The notes beneath the pieces are model-generated. The model saw nothing but the letters and a program-made list of their open reading frames with translations. It had not been told where the DNA came from and did no database searches. A program made the translations under genes and the position numbers. 5,189 nucleotides of DNA from Campylobacteraceae bacterium (GTDB taxonomy: Bacteria > Campylobacterota > Campylobacteria > Campylobacterales > UBA6016): contig JAEMQC010000053.1 in the NCBI GenBank assembly GCA_022758985.1, forward strand, positions 1-5,189. The letters are read 5' to 3'. Shown here piece after piece: positions 1-5,189 of this stretch (position 1 is the stretch's first letter; each line of letters starts with the position of its first letter).

Positions 1-10
1 CAAAAAAAAT

Positions 11-25
11 CTGATATAATTTCAG
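11..25. promoter_or_regulatory. Imperfect 15-bp palindrome over the -10 (possible operator)
   Basis: CTGATATAATTTCAG is a dyad with one mismatched pair around a central A: CTGA on the left pairs with TCAG on the right, and AT with AT inside. It covers the -10 element, where a bound repressor would block polymerase. It is not a good match to the FNR/CRP-type TTGAT-N4-ATCAA site, because the spacing is one base longer. A/T-rich dyads arise easily by chance, so this is a weak candidate for the nitrogen- or nitrate-responsive control expected for such an operon. Confidence 0.2.
12..20 (+). promoter_or_regulatory. Extended -10 promoter for the operon
   Basis: TGATATAAT matches the extended -10 consensus (TG at 12-13, TATAAT at 15-20). 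An A-tract lies just upstream (2-9). The -35 region would fall before base 1, so it cannot be judged. Campylobacterota sigma-70 promoters typically rely on an extended -10 with A/T-rich upstream sequence rather than a clear -35. Transcription would start near base 27, leaving a leader of about 40 bases before the first start codon. No other promoter was recognised between the genes, which fits one transcript. Confidence 0.6.
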
Positions 26-37
26 ACAAATAAATCC

Positions 38-63
38 TAAAAAGGATACATAAAAAGGATACA
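38..63 (+). repeat. Perfect 13-bp tandem repeat (two copies) carrying a duplicated ribosome site
   Basis: TAAAAAGGATACA occurs at 38-50 and again at 51-63 with no spacer and no mismatch. Each copy has an AAGGA Shine-Dalgarno core. Only the second (AGGA at 56-59) is at normal distance from the ATG at 66; the first lies 19 bases upstream of it. This looks like a recent tandem duplication of the translation-initiation region. Confidence 0.85.
55..59 (+). promoter_or_regulatory. Ribosome binding site of cobA
   Basis: AAGGA at 55-59 sits six bases before the ATG at 66 and fixes that start. It is the second of two identical copies produced by the 13-bp tandem repeat. Confidence 0.75.
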
Positions 64-65
64 AA

Positions 66-842
66 ATGAGTGCAAAAGCTTTTTTAATCGGCTGCGGCCC
101 TGGGGATGCCGAACTTTTAACACTAAAAGCTGTGAATACATTTAAACAACTGGAAGTAGCCCTAATAGACAATCTCGTCTCAAAAGATATAGTCGCCCTA
201 CTTCCAAAGTATACACTAAAGGTATATACAGGTAAATCTAAAGGTGCACACTCTTTTTCGCAGGAAGCCATAAATGAGATGCTCCACTCTTATGCAAAAA
301 ACGGTTACACGGTAGGCAGACTAAAAGCCGGGGATCCATTCGTATTCGCAAGAGGTAGCGAAGAGGCCCAATATCTGGCGCGCTGCGGCATAGAAGTCGA
401 AATAGTCCCTGGGCTCTCGTCTGCGCTCACCGCTCCGCTTTGCGCAGGCATAGCAGTAACCGCCAGAGATTATGCATCTTCGTTCTCGGTAGTAACTGCG
501 CACCTAAAAGACAACAAATTTAACACCGAATGGATAGAACTGCTAAAAATCAAAAACCACACCATAGTTATACTTATGGGACTTTCAAGAGCCGAGGAGA
601 TAAGCAGGAAGACTATTTCATCCGGTATTTCAGAAGATATTCCAACGGCAATAATAGAAAAAGCCTCCACTCCTCAGCAAAACACGATTATTACTACGCT
701 AGGCAAGCTGCCTGTCGAAGCAAAAAATGCCTCCTCGCCAGCCGTCATAGTTATAGGCGAAGCAGTAAGGCTGTCAAACACTCTTCCGCATTACATACAC
801 GAAAGCATTAAAAAGGAGGCCGAACTTGGGCTTGCTTGCTGA
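66..842 (+). CDS. cobA: Uroporphyrinogen-III C-methyltransferase (SUMT), siroheme branch
   Basis: This enzyme uses two SAM to methylate uroporphyrinogen III at C-2 and C-7, giving precorrin-2, the precursor of siroheme and of cobalamin; it acts in the cytoplasm. The 258 residues cover a complete single-domain tetrapyrrole methylase. Family motifs appear in order: GCGPGDAELLTLKA (9-22, SAM-binding loop), IDNLVS (34-39), GRLKAGDPFVFARGSEE (84-100), VEIVPGLSSA (111-120), AGIAVTARD (127-135), ILMG (169-172), EKASTPQQNTIITTLGKL (198-215) and SPAVIVIGEAVRL (224-236). Two usual glycines of the KGGDPF...GRGGEE motif are Ala or Ser here, a mild change. There is no fused CysG-type dehydrogenase/ferrochelatase domain, so precorrin-2 must be converted to siroheme by an enzyme outside the window. 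The gene is first in the operon, and its last 17 bases overlap the nitrite reductase, which needs siroheme; this supports a dedicated siroheme role over a cobalamin one. The symbol cobA is used here for SUMT. Confidence 0.92.
   Translation: MSAKAFLIGCGPGDAELLTLKAVNTFKQLEVALIDNLVSKDIVALLPKYTLKVYTGKSKGAHSFSQEAINEMLHSYAKNGYTVGRLKAGDPFVFARGSEEAQYLARCGIEVEIVPGLSSALTAPLCAGIAVTARDYASSFSVVTAHLKDNKFNTEWIELLKIKNHTIVILMGLSRAEEISRKTISSGISEDIPTAIIEKASTPQQNTIITTLGKLPVEAKNASSPAVIVIGEAVRLSNTLPHYIHESIKKEAELGLAC
813..819 (+). promoter_or_regulatory. Ribosome binding site of nirA, inside cobA
   Basis: AAGGAGG at 813-819 is a full-strength Shine-Dalgarno within the last codons of cobA, six bases before the TTG at 826. 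It decides the non-ATG start: the next in-frame TTG (832) is too far away, and the first in-frame ATG is at about residue 70, inside the conserved domain. Confidence 0.85.
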
Positions 843-2691
843 AATTTCCAAAGAGAGAAATAAAAAACAAAACCAGATAGAGGAGTTAAAAGCCAAAACC
901 TCATTCAAAGAAGCGTATGAGAGGCTTTCATACTATGCGGAACACGGATATGAGTCTATAAGCGAAGACGACAAAAAGTTTACGCTAAAGAGCTTTGGCA
1001 TATTCGACCGTCCGGCTACCCCTGGACTATTTATGCTCCGCATCAGGATACCGTCCGGCAGGCTAAACATTCAGCAAACTGGCGTTCTAGCCAAAATAGC
1101 GAAAAAATATGCGAAAAACTACATAGATATAACCACAAGAGCGCAAATAGAGCTGCGATACATAAGGATAGAGGATATTCCAAATATTATATCCACCCTA
1201 TCGGCCGTCGGCATTTCGACGTTCCAAACTGGAGTCGACAATTTCAGAAACATAGTCTGCGACCCTCTGAACGGTTACGCCTATGACTCGTATTTAGACA
1301 CCTCCGCCGAACTATTACAAATACAGAATATATTTTTGGGAGAGTTCGACTGGGTATCGGCTCTTCCTAGGAAATTCAACATAGCGATAAACGGCTCATC
1401 TACGAACAGATGCAACGTATTCGGGCAGGACCTCGGTTTTACGCTGGCGATAAAAGACGGCGTATACGGCTACAACGTATACCTAGGCGGCAAGGTCGGA
1501 GCCGCAGCACAAAACGCCGACATATTCGTGAAATACGGCGAAGCGACTAAGTTTTTTACGCATCTGGCTAATTTCTACAGAGAATTCGGCTTTAGAGACA
1601 ATCGCAATAAAAACCGCCTCAAATACATGATAGACGCCGTAGGTATGGAAAAGTTCAGAAGTGAACTAGAAGAGTTTGCAAACGACAAGTTTGAGAAATC
1701 AGGTAAGACCATATCACTAGGGGACGGCGGCGACAACGGTGGTAAAATGCAGCTAAAAGACGGTTCGTTCGCATATCTGTTAGCCGTTCCGTCCGGCATA
1801 ATGAGTGGTGATAAACTATTCGAATATGCCCAGCTTTGCAAGAAATCTGGCGGACACTCCATTAACTTTACGGTTGAACAAAACATATACGCTATAGGCG
1901 TAGACGGTGATTTCGGACAAAAAGTACAGAACACCTCGATATTCCATACAAACCTTATTGCCTGCGCCGGAACCGAACACTGTCCTTTTGGCGTAATACC
2001 GAACAAACCAGATGCTATAGAGTGTGCCGATTATCTAGAATCTAGGTTTGGAAATGTAGGCGGCAAGATACGCCAATATTGGTCAGCATGCCCTAAAGGA
2101 TGCGGCATACACGGGCTTGGCGACATAGGCGTCGTCGGTACGAAGGTAGCCAGAAACAAAGAGGTGCATCTGGGTGTAGACATCTATATAGGTGGCTCGA
2201 TGAAAAGCCAAGACGAGGGAAAACTCCTTGTAAAAGGCGCCCTCCTTACGGAAGCAAAAGAGTATATCGCCGAAGCCATAGAGCTTTATCTATCGGATAA
2301 GCAAGACAAGGAGAGCTTCGAAGAGTACTTCAAAAAACTTTCACTTGGCGTCTCCTCGCAATGCGTATCTTTTGCCGTAAGACTAAATGTGCTGCTCCAC
2401 AAAAACGGTCTGTCGGCGCTAAAACTAAAAAAACTAGAGCAGTACGGCTGCGGCAAAAAAGAGGAGGCGGAGATATATGCGATAGGCCGCCATCTATATG
2501 AGGCCATATTCGGCTCCCAGCCGCAAGAAAAAAGCATATTCACGGCCATCATTAAAGGCGAAAGGCCAAAGGCACAAAAGCAGTCCATCGACATATCGGC
2601 AGTAGCCAATCTAGGTGCAGTGGTGGCAAATATGGTCACGCCGTCAACATATCAAGTGTTTAGCGAAATAGCTAGCGAGCTTGGAATTTAA
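826..2691 (+). CDS. nirA: Assimilatory ferredoxin-type nitrite reductase, with C-terminal extension
   Basis: Cytoplasmic siroheme/[4Fe-4S] enzyme that reduces nitrite to ammonium with six electrons, probably from ferredoxin. The 621-residue protein shows the two-fold NiR/SiR layout: first ferredoxin-like half-domain (about 63-130, with TPGLFMLRIRIPSG and DITTRAQIEL), first siroheme domain (about 138-290, with TGVDNFRNIVCDPLNG and LPRKFNIAING), second half-domain (about 313-368, with TVEQNIY), and second siroheme domain (about 372-505). The cluster/siroheme ligands are C380-x5-C386 and C422-x3-C426. R72, R141 and K183 fit the substrate-binding Arg/Arg/Lys of plant NiR. N185, two residues after K183, is Asn as in nitrite reductases, where sulfite reductases usually have Lys; this favours nitrite over sulfite. 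Start is TTG at 826, set by a strong upstream Shine-Dalgarno, overlapping cobA by 17 bases. The family fold should end near residue 505; the remaining 110 or so residues are an extension I do not recognise. A sulfite reductase is the alternative, but the nitrate genes downstream argue against it. Confidence 0.9.
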   Translation: MGLLAEISKERNKKQNQIEELKAKTSFKEAYERLSYYAEHGYESISEDDKKFTLKSFGIFDRPATPGLFMLRIRIPSGRLNIQQTGVLAKIAKKYAKNYIDITTRAQIELRYIRIEDIPNIISTLSAVGISTFQTGVDNFRNIVCDPLNGYAYDSYLDTSAELLQIQNIFLGEFDWVSALPRKFNIAINGSSTNRCNVFGQDLGFTLAIKDGVYGYNVYLGGKVGAAAQNADIFVKYGEATKFFTHLANFYREFGFRDNRNKNRLKYMIDAVGMEKFRSELEEFANDKFEKSGKTISLGDGGDNGGKMQLKDGSFAYLLAVPSGIMSGDKLFEYAQLCKKSGGHSINFTVEQNIYAIGVDGDFGQKVQNTSIFHTNLIACAGTEHCPFGVIPNKPDAIECADYLESRFGNVGGKIRQYWSACPKGCGIHGLGDIGVVGTKVARNKEVHLGVDIYIGGSMKSQDEGKLLVKGALLTEAKEYIAEAIELYLSDKQDKESFEEYFKKLSLGVSSQCVSFAVRLNVLLHKNGLSALKLKKLEQYGCGKKEEAEIYAIGRHLYEAIFGSQPQEKSIFTAIIKGERPKAQKQSIDISAVANLGAVVANMVTPSTYQVFSEIASELGI

Positions 2692-2698
2692 CTTTAAA

Positions 2699-2704
2699 AA
2701 GGAG
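2699..2704 (+). promoter_or_regulatory. Ribosome binding site of the transporter gene
   Basis: AAGGAG at 2699-2704 lies five bases before the ATG at 2710, within the 18-base gap after nirA. The gap has no room for a separate promoter or terminator. Confidence 0.8.
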
Positions 2705-2709
2705 AAAAA

Positions 2710-4125
2710 ATGAAAACATCATTACTGCAAGCCCTAAAAAGCGGTAACCCAAAAGCGCTTTTTGCGGCATTCTTGTATTTTGATACCGGTTTTACCGTAT
2801 GGCTGTTACTAGGAGCATTGGCTCCGTTTATTGCGGAGGCTTTGAAGCTTTCCGATGCACAGAAAGGTTTTATGGTTGCTATTCCGGTGCTCGCAGCGAC
2901 GATTACTAGAATATCTTTTGGATATATGTTCCAAGCGATAGAGGCCAAAAAGATAGCATTTGTGGGAATCGTACTCTCATCATTGCCGCTTTTTTATGTA
3001 CAGTTTTTTGATCCTAGCTTCGAAATAATACTGCTTCTTGGCGTATTCTTAGGCCTTGGCGGAGCTAGCTTTGCGGTGGCCCTTCCGATGGCCGGTAGCA
3101 ACTATCCAAAAGAACATCAGGGGTTAGTACTAGGTCTTGCCGCAGCGGGAAATCTCGGCGCAGTACTAGACGGTATGCTCTTCCCGCCTCTGGCAAAAGC
3201 GTTCGGCTGGCAAGCGGCTATGGGGTTTGCGATAATACTTCTGGCGATTACGTTTTTCGTAGTCTCAAAATGGGCGCACGACAAATCGCACAAAAATCAT
3301 GAAATCAAAAAACACGCCATATTCCATTTCGTAGCCTCTATGGTTTTATTTCTTGTGATGGCGTTCGTACTCCAAAAAGGATATTTGGGCGTTAGCGGCA
3401 AAACGGCTCTCTTATTCCTGCCTGCCATTACCTCGGTAGTTGCTATACTGATGCTACCAAAAGCATACGTGGCGCTAATGAAAGAAAAAGATATGTGGGT
3501 ATTTATCCTTATCTACTCTATCACCTTCGGGGGTTTTGTAGGGATGTCTAGCTACGTTTCGCTCTTTCTTATCAGCCAATACGGCTTTGACAAGCTAAGC
3601 GCCGGGTTACTGATGTCGTTTTTTTCCCTTACCGGGGCAATGATAAGATCCGTAGGCGGCCTGATAGCCGATAAAATCACGGGCGTTAGGGCTCTTGGCG
3701 TAATTCTTCTGTTGATTGCGATTTTTGATGCGATAATAGGGTTTTTTATGCCTCCGTCACATTTTGCGATGGTGCTTTTGACTCTGCTATTCGCTTCTTT
3801 CGGTCTTGGCAACGGAGCTACGTTCCAGCTAGTGCCGCAAAGATGGCCAAATTCTACCGGAATGGTAACGGGACTAATAGGCGCAGCAGGCGGTATCGGC
3901 GGTTTTTATCTACCTGCCGTGCTCGGTCTAACCAAGGAATCTACCGGCTCTTATAGCATAGGCTTTTATATATTCTCTGGGCTCGCCCTGCTTGCCTTTG
4001 TGCTTTTGAAGCTTGAACACTCAAAATGGATGGAGTGGGCCGATGTCAGATATGAAGAAAAAGAGCAGGCGATGGTCGGTATAGACGATGCCGGACACAT
4101 AGAAAAAGACAAGCACATAGACTAA
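2710..4125 (+). CDS. narK: Nitrate/nitrite transporter, MFS NNP (NarK/NasA) family
   Basis: Inner-membrane carrier for nitrate uptake and/or nitrate-nitrite exchange. The 471 residues carry the NNP family marks: FDTGFTVWLLLGALAPF in the first helix (24-40), GLGGASFAVALPMAGSNYPK (115-134), first nitrate signature GLAAAGNLGAV (142-152), and GNGATFQLVPQRWP (367-380) followed by the second signature GLIGAAGGIGGFYLP (388-402). R67 in the second helix and R313 in a C-half helix match the two substrate-binding arginines of E. coli NarK (R89 and R305). Helices are visible at about 17-42, 53-75, 82-99, 104-127, 137-161, 167-187, 263-289, 297-320, 326-347, 352-373, 386-405 and 415-435. Two further hydrophobic stretches (about 203-222 and 233-250) lie in the central loop, so the topology may be 14 rather than 12 helices. 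The tail (436-471) is charged and probably cytoplasmic. Its place between nitrite and nitrate reductase genes fits uptake of nitrate for assimilation; direction and substrate choice cannot be read from sequence. Confidence 0.9.
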   Translation: MKTSLLQALKSGNPKALFAAFLYFDTGFTVWLLLGALAPFIAEALKLSDAQKGFMVAIPVLAATITRISFGYMFQAIEAKKIAFVGIVLSSLPLFYVQFFDPSFEIILLLGVFLGLGGASFAVALPMAGSNYPKEHQGLVLGLAAAGNLGAVLDGMLFPPLAKAFGWQAAMGFAIILLAITFFVVSKWAHDKSHKNHEIKKHAIFHFVASMVLFLVMAFVLQKGYLGVSGKTALLFLPAITSVVAILMLPKAYVALMKEKDMWVFILIYSITFGGFVGMSSYVSLFLISQYGFDKLSAGLLMSFFSLTGAMIRSVGGLIADKITGVRALGVILLLIAIFDAIIGFFMPPSHFAMVLLTLLFASFGLGNGATFQLVPQRWPNSTGMVTGLIGAAGGIGGFYLPAVLGLTKESTGSYSIGFYIFSGLALLAFVLLKLEHSKWMEWADVRYEEKEQAMVGIDDAGHIEKDKHID

Positions 4126-4128
4126 GGA
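4124..4128 (+). promoter_or_regulatory. Ribosome binding site of nasA, overlapping the narK stop codon
   Basis: AAGGA at 4124-4128 shares its first two bases with the TAA stop of the transporter (4123-4125) and lies six bases before the TTG at 4135. This placement implies translational coupling and supports the TTG start, which is needed to include the cysteine cluster beginning at residue 5. Confidence 0.75.
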
Positions 4129-4134
4129 TAGGCT

Positions 4135-5187
4135 TTGAATACTCTTTGTCCATACTGTGGCGTCGGATGCGGAATAAAAATAGAGGGCTCCAAAATAAAA
4201 GGAGACTCTTCGCACCCCTCATCAAAAGGCGACGTATGCAAAAAACCGCTATACCTCATAGATGCGCTCCAAAAAGATAGGCTTAAAAAGCCTCTTTTTA
4301 GAGAGCATAAATCGCAAAAGTTCAGAGAGATTTCATGGGACGAGGCGTTCGACATCCTCGCCTCGAAGCTAAAGGAACTTATGCCAGACGAGAACTACTT
4401 CTATCTCTCTGGGCAGCTTCTAACAGAAGAGAGCTACCTTATCAACAAATTCGTAAAGGGATTTGTCGGCACCAACAACATAGACGCAAATTCAAGACTC
4501 TGCATGGCCTCTGCCGTCGTAGCGCACAAAATGGCCTTCGGCTCGGACGGGCCGTTAGGTAGCTACGACGATATAGACGATTCAGACCTGTTCGTATTCG
4601 CAGGCTCCAACGCCGCAATAACGCATCCAGTCGTATTCAAGCGGGTCTTAAAACGAAAAAGGGCAGCAAATGCGAAGATAGTCGTAATAGACCCAGTTTT
4701 TACGGAGAGCGCCGAACGAGCCGACCTGTTCATACAGATAAACGCCGGAACCGATACGGCCTTTTTCAACTGTGTCTTAGGAATATTGTCTGATGCCGAT
4801 AATGAGGCTACGGAGTACGCCAAAAGTTTTACGGCAGAGAAAACGTCGAATATTTGCGGCGTGCCGAGAGAGCAGATAGAGGAGTTTGTCTCGCTTTTTA
4901 GGGGCGCTAAAAAAGCGATATCGTTTTGGTGCCAGGGACTCAACCAATCAACAAACGGCGTAGCCAAAAACCTCTCGCTAATCAACCTTCACATAGCCAC
5001 GGGCAGGCTCGGCAAAAGCGGTTTTCCGTTCTCTCTTACAGGACAGCCGAATGCGATGGGCGGCAGAGAGGTCGGATATCTATCAAACGGGCTTCCTGGA
5101 TACAGGGATGTAAGAAGCGAAACAGATAGAGCGTTTGTGCAAAACCTCTGGAATACGCCGCACCCGATACGAGAAACCCAGGAGTAA
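4135..5187 (+). CDS. nasA: Assimilatory nitrate reductase catalytic subunit, N-terminal half (truncated or frameshifted)
   Basis: Molybdenum (bis-MGD) enzyme that reduces nitrate to nitrite in the cytoplasm; no Tat or other signal peptide is present. The [4Fe-4S] site is C5-x2-C8-x3-C12 with C35, and K37 fits the conserved lysine of the C-x-K motif that links cluster and cofactor. The likely Mo-ligand cysteine is C123 in NSRLCMASAVVAHKMAFGSD, followed by GPLGSYDDIDDSD (139-151); this pattern is the Nap/Nas type and separates it from formate dehydrogenase. Further cofactor-region motifs are VIDPVFTESAERAD (184-197) and GQPNAMGGREVGYLSNGLPG (303-322). Start is TTG at 4135, nine bases after narK. 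Family members run roughly 700 residues or more, but here TAA at 5185-5187 ends the frame at 350, before the C-terminal MGD-binding domain. The minus-one frame at the end reads NPGVT, as expected for the family, so a one-base deletion is likely. As read, the product would be inactive. No flavin or NAD domain is seen, so the electron donor is probably ferredoxin. Confidence 0.85.
   Translation: MNTLCPYCGVGCGIKIEGSKIKGDSSHPSSKGDVCKKPLYLIDALQKDRLKKPLFREHKSQKFREISWDEAFDILASKLKELMPDENYFYLSGQLLTEESYLINKFVKGFVGTNNIDANSRLCMASAVVAHKMAFGSDGPLGSYDDIDDSDLFVFAGSNAAITHPVVFKRVLKRKRAANAKIVVIDPVFTESAERADLFIQINAGTDTAFFNCVLGILSDADNEATEYAKSFTAEKTSNICGVPREQIEEFVSLFRGAKKAISFWCQGLNQSTNGVAKNLSLINLHIATGRLGKSGFPFSLTGQPNAMGGREVGYLSNGLPGYRDVRSETDRAFVQNLWNTPHPIRETQE
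5173..5187 (+). other. Probable one-base frameshift site in nasA
   Basis: The frame reads I-R-E-T-Q-E-stop at 5167-5187. Reading from 5175 in the minus-one frame gives AAC CCA GGA GTA ACC (N-P-G-V-T), open to the window end. Related Nas proteins usually have a proline-glycine followed by Leu/Val-Thr/Lys-Ala at this point (a PGLTAVEMF-like stretch). Adding one A to the AAA run at 5174-5176 would give I-R-E-N-P-G-V-T. This may be a true mutation or a sequence error near a contig edge. Confidence 0.6.
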
Positions 5188-5189
5188 CC

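Noticed and set aside
1575..2006. 143-codon open frame on the minus strand inside nirA
   Set aside because: It lies wholly opposite conserved NirA coding sequence including the cysteine ligands, has no family resemblance I can see, and is best explained as a shadow of codon bias.
2533..2570. Resemblance of SIFTAIIKGERP in the NirA extension to the start of HIT-family proteins
   Set aside because: Only about 50 residues follow and there is no His-x-His-x-His motif, so the likeness is chance.
2286..2639. 117-codon minus-strand open frame opposite the NirA C-terminal extension
   Set aside because: Considered because the extension itself is unassigned, but the + frame continues unbroken from NirA with the same codon style and ends just before a good ribosome site for the next gene, so the + frame is the coding one.
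2692..2709. Possible terminator or promoter between nirA and the transporter
   Set aside because: The 18-base gap holds only a ribosome site with no inverted repeat or -10 match.
4135..4250. Formate dehydrogenase as an alternative for the last gene
   Set aside because: The CPYCGVGC cluster motif is shared, but the Mo-ligand segment NSRLCMASAV with GSDGPLGSYDDID is of the Nap/Nas type and the neighbours are nitrate-assimilation genes.
4563..4985. 140-codon open frame on the minus strand inside nasA
   Set aside because: Fully antisense to conserved nitrate reductase sequence, with no recognisable domain or credible operon context.
5170..5180. Programmed minus-one ribosomal frameshift at the nasA stop
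   Set aside because: The zero frame reads CGA GAA ACC CAG, which does not form an X-XXY-YYZ slippery heptamer, and no downstream sequence is available to judge a stimulator; a simple indel is the better explanation.

Overview
The window holds four tightly packed genes, all on the + strand, that together read as a nitrate-assimilation operon: a siroheme-precursor methyltransferase (cobA/SUMT type), a ferredoxin-type nitrite reductase (nirA type), a nitrate/nitrite transporter of the NarK family, and the N-terminal half of a molybdenum nitrate reductase of the assimilatory NasA/NarB type. Gene order, one-strand layout, heavy use of ATA and CTA codons, moderate GC by eye, and AAGGA-type ribosome sites on short intergenic gaps suggest a bacterium of the Campylobacterota (Epsilonproteobacteria). 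No marker gene is present to prove this, and I do not name a genus.

Layout. Positions 1-65 are a leader with a consensus extended -10 (TGATATAAT, 12-20), a small dyad over it, and a perfect 13-bp tandem repeat that carries the Shine-Dalgarno sequence twice. cobA runs 66-842. nirA starts at a TTG inside the end of cobA (826) and runs to 2691. After an 18-base gap the transporter runs 2710-4125. After 9 bases the nitrate reductase starts at a TTG at 4135 and runs into a stop at 5185-5187, two bases before the window ends. No gap exceeds 65 bases, and I see no terminator, RNA gene, mobile element or CRISPR.

How the genes work together (inference from the families). The transporter brings in nitrate and/or exchanges nitrite. 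The cytoplasmic Mo-MGD reductase makes nitrite, and NirA reduces nitrite by six electrons to ammonium. CobA supplies precorrin-2 for the siroheme that NirA needs. No NAD(P)H- or flavin-binding subunit is visible, so both reductases are probably ferredoxin- or flavodoxin-dependent.

Points that stand out: the nitrate reductase stops at about half the family length, and the base right before the stop can be explained by a one-base frameshift. NirA has a C-terminal extension of about 110 residues that I cannot assign. The transporter seems to carry two extra membrane segments in its central loop. The leader has the duplicated ribosome site. Nothing here is a clearly new system; the oddities are variations on a known pathway.
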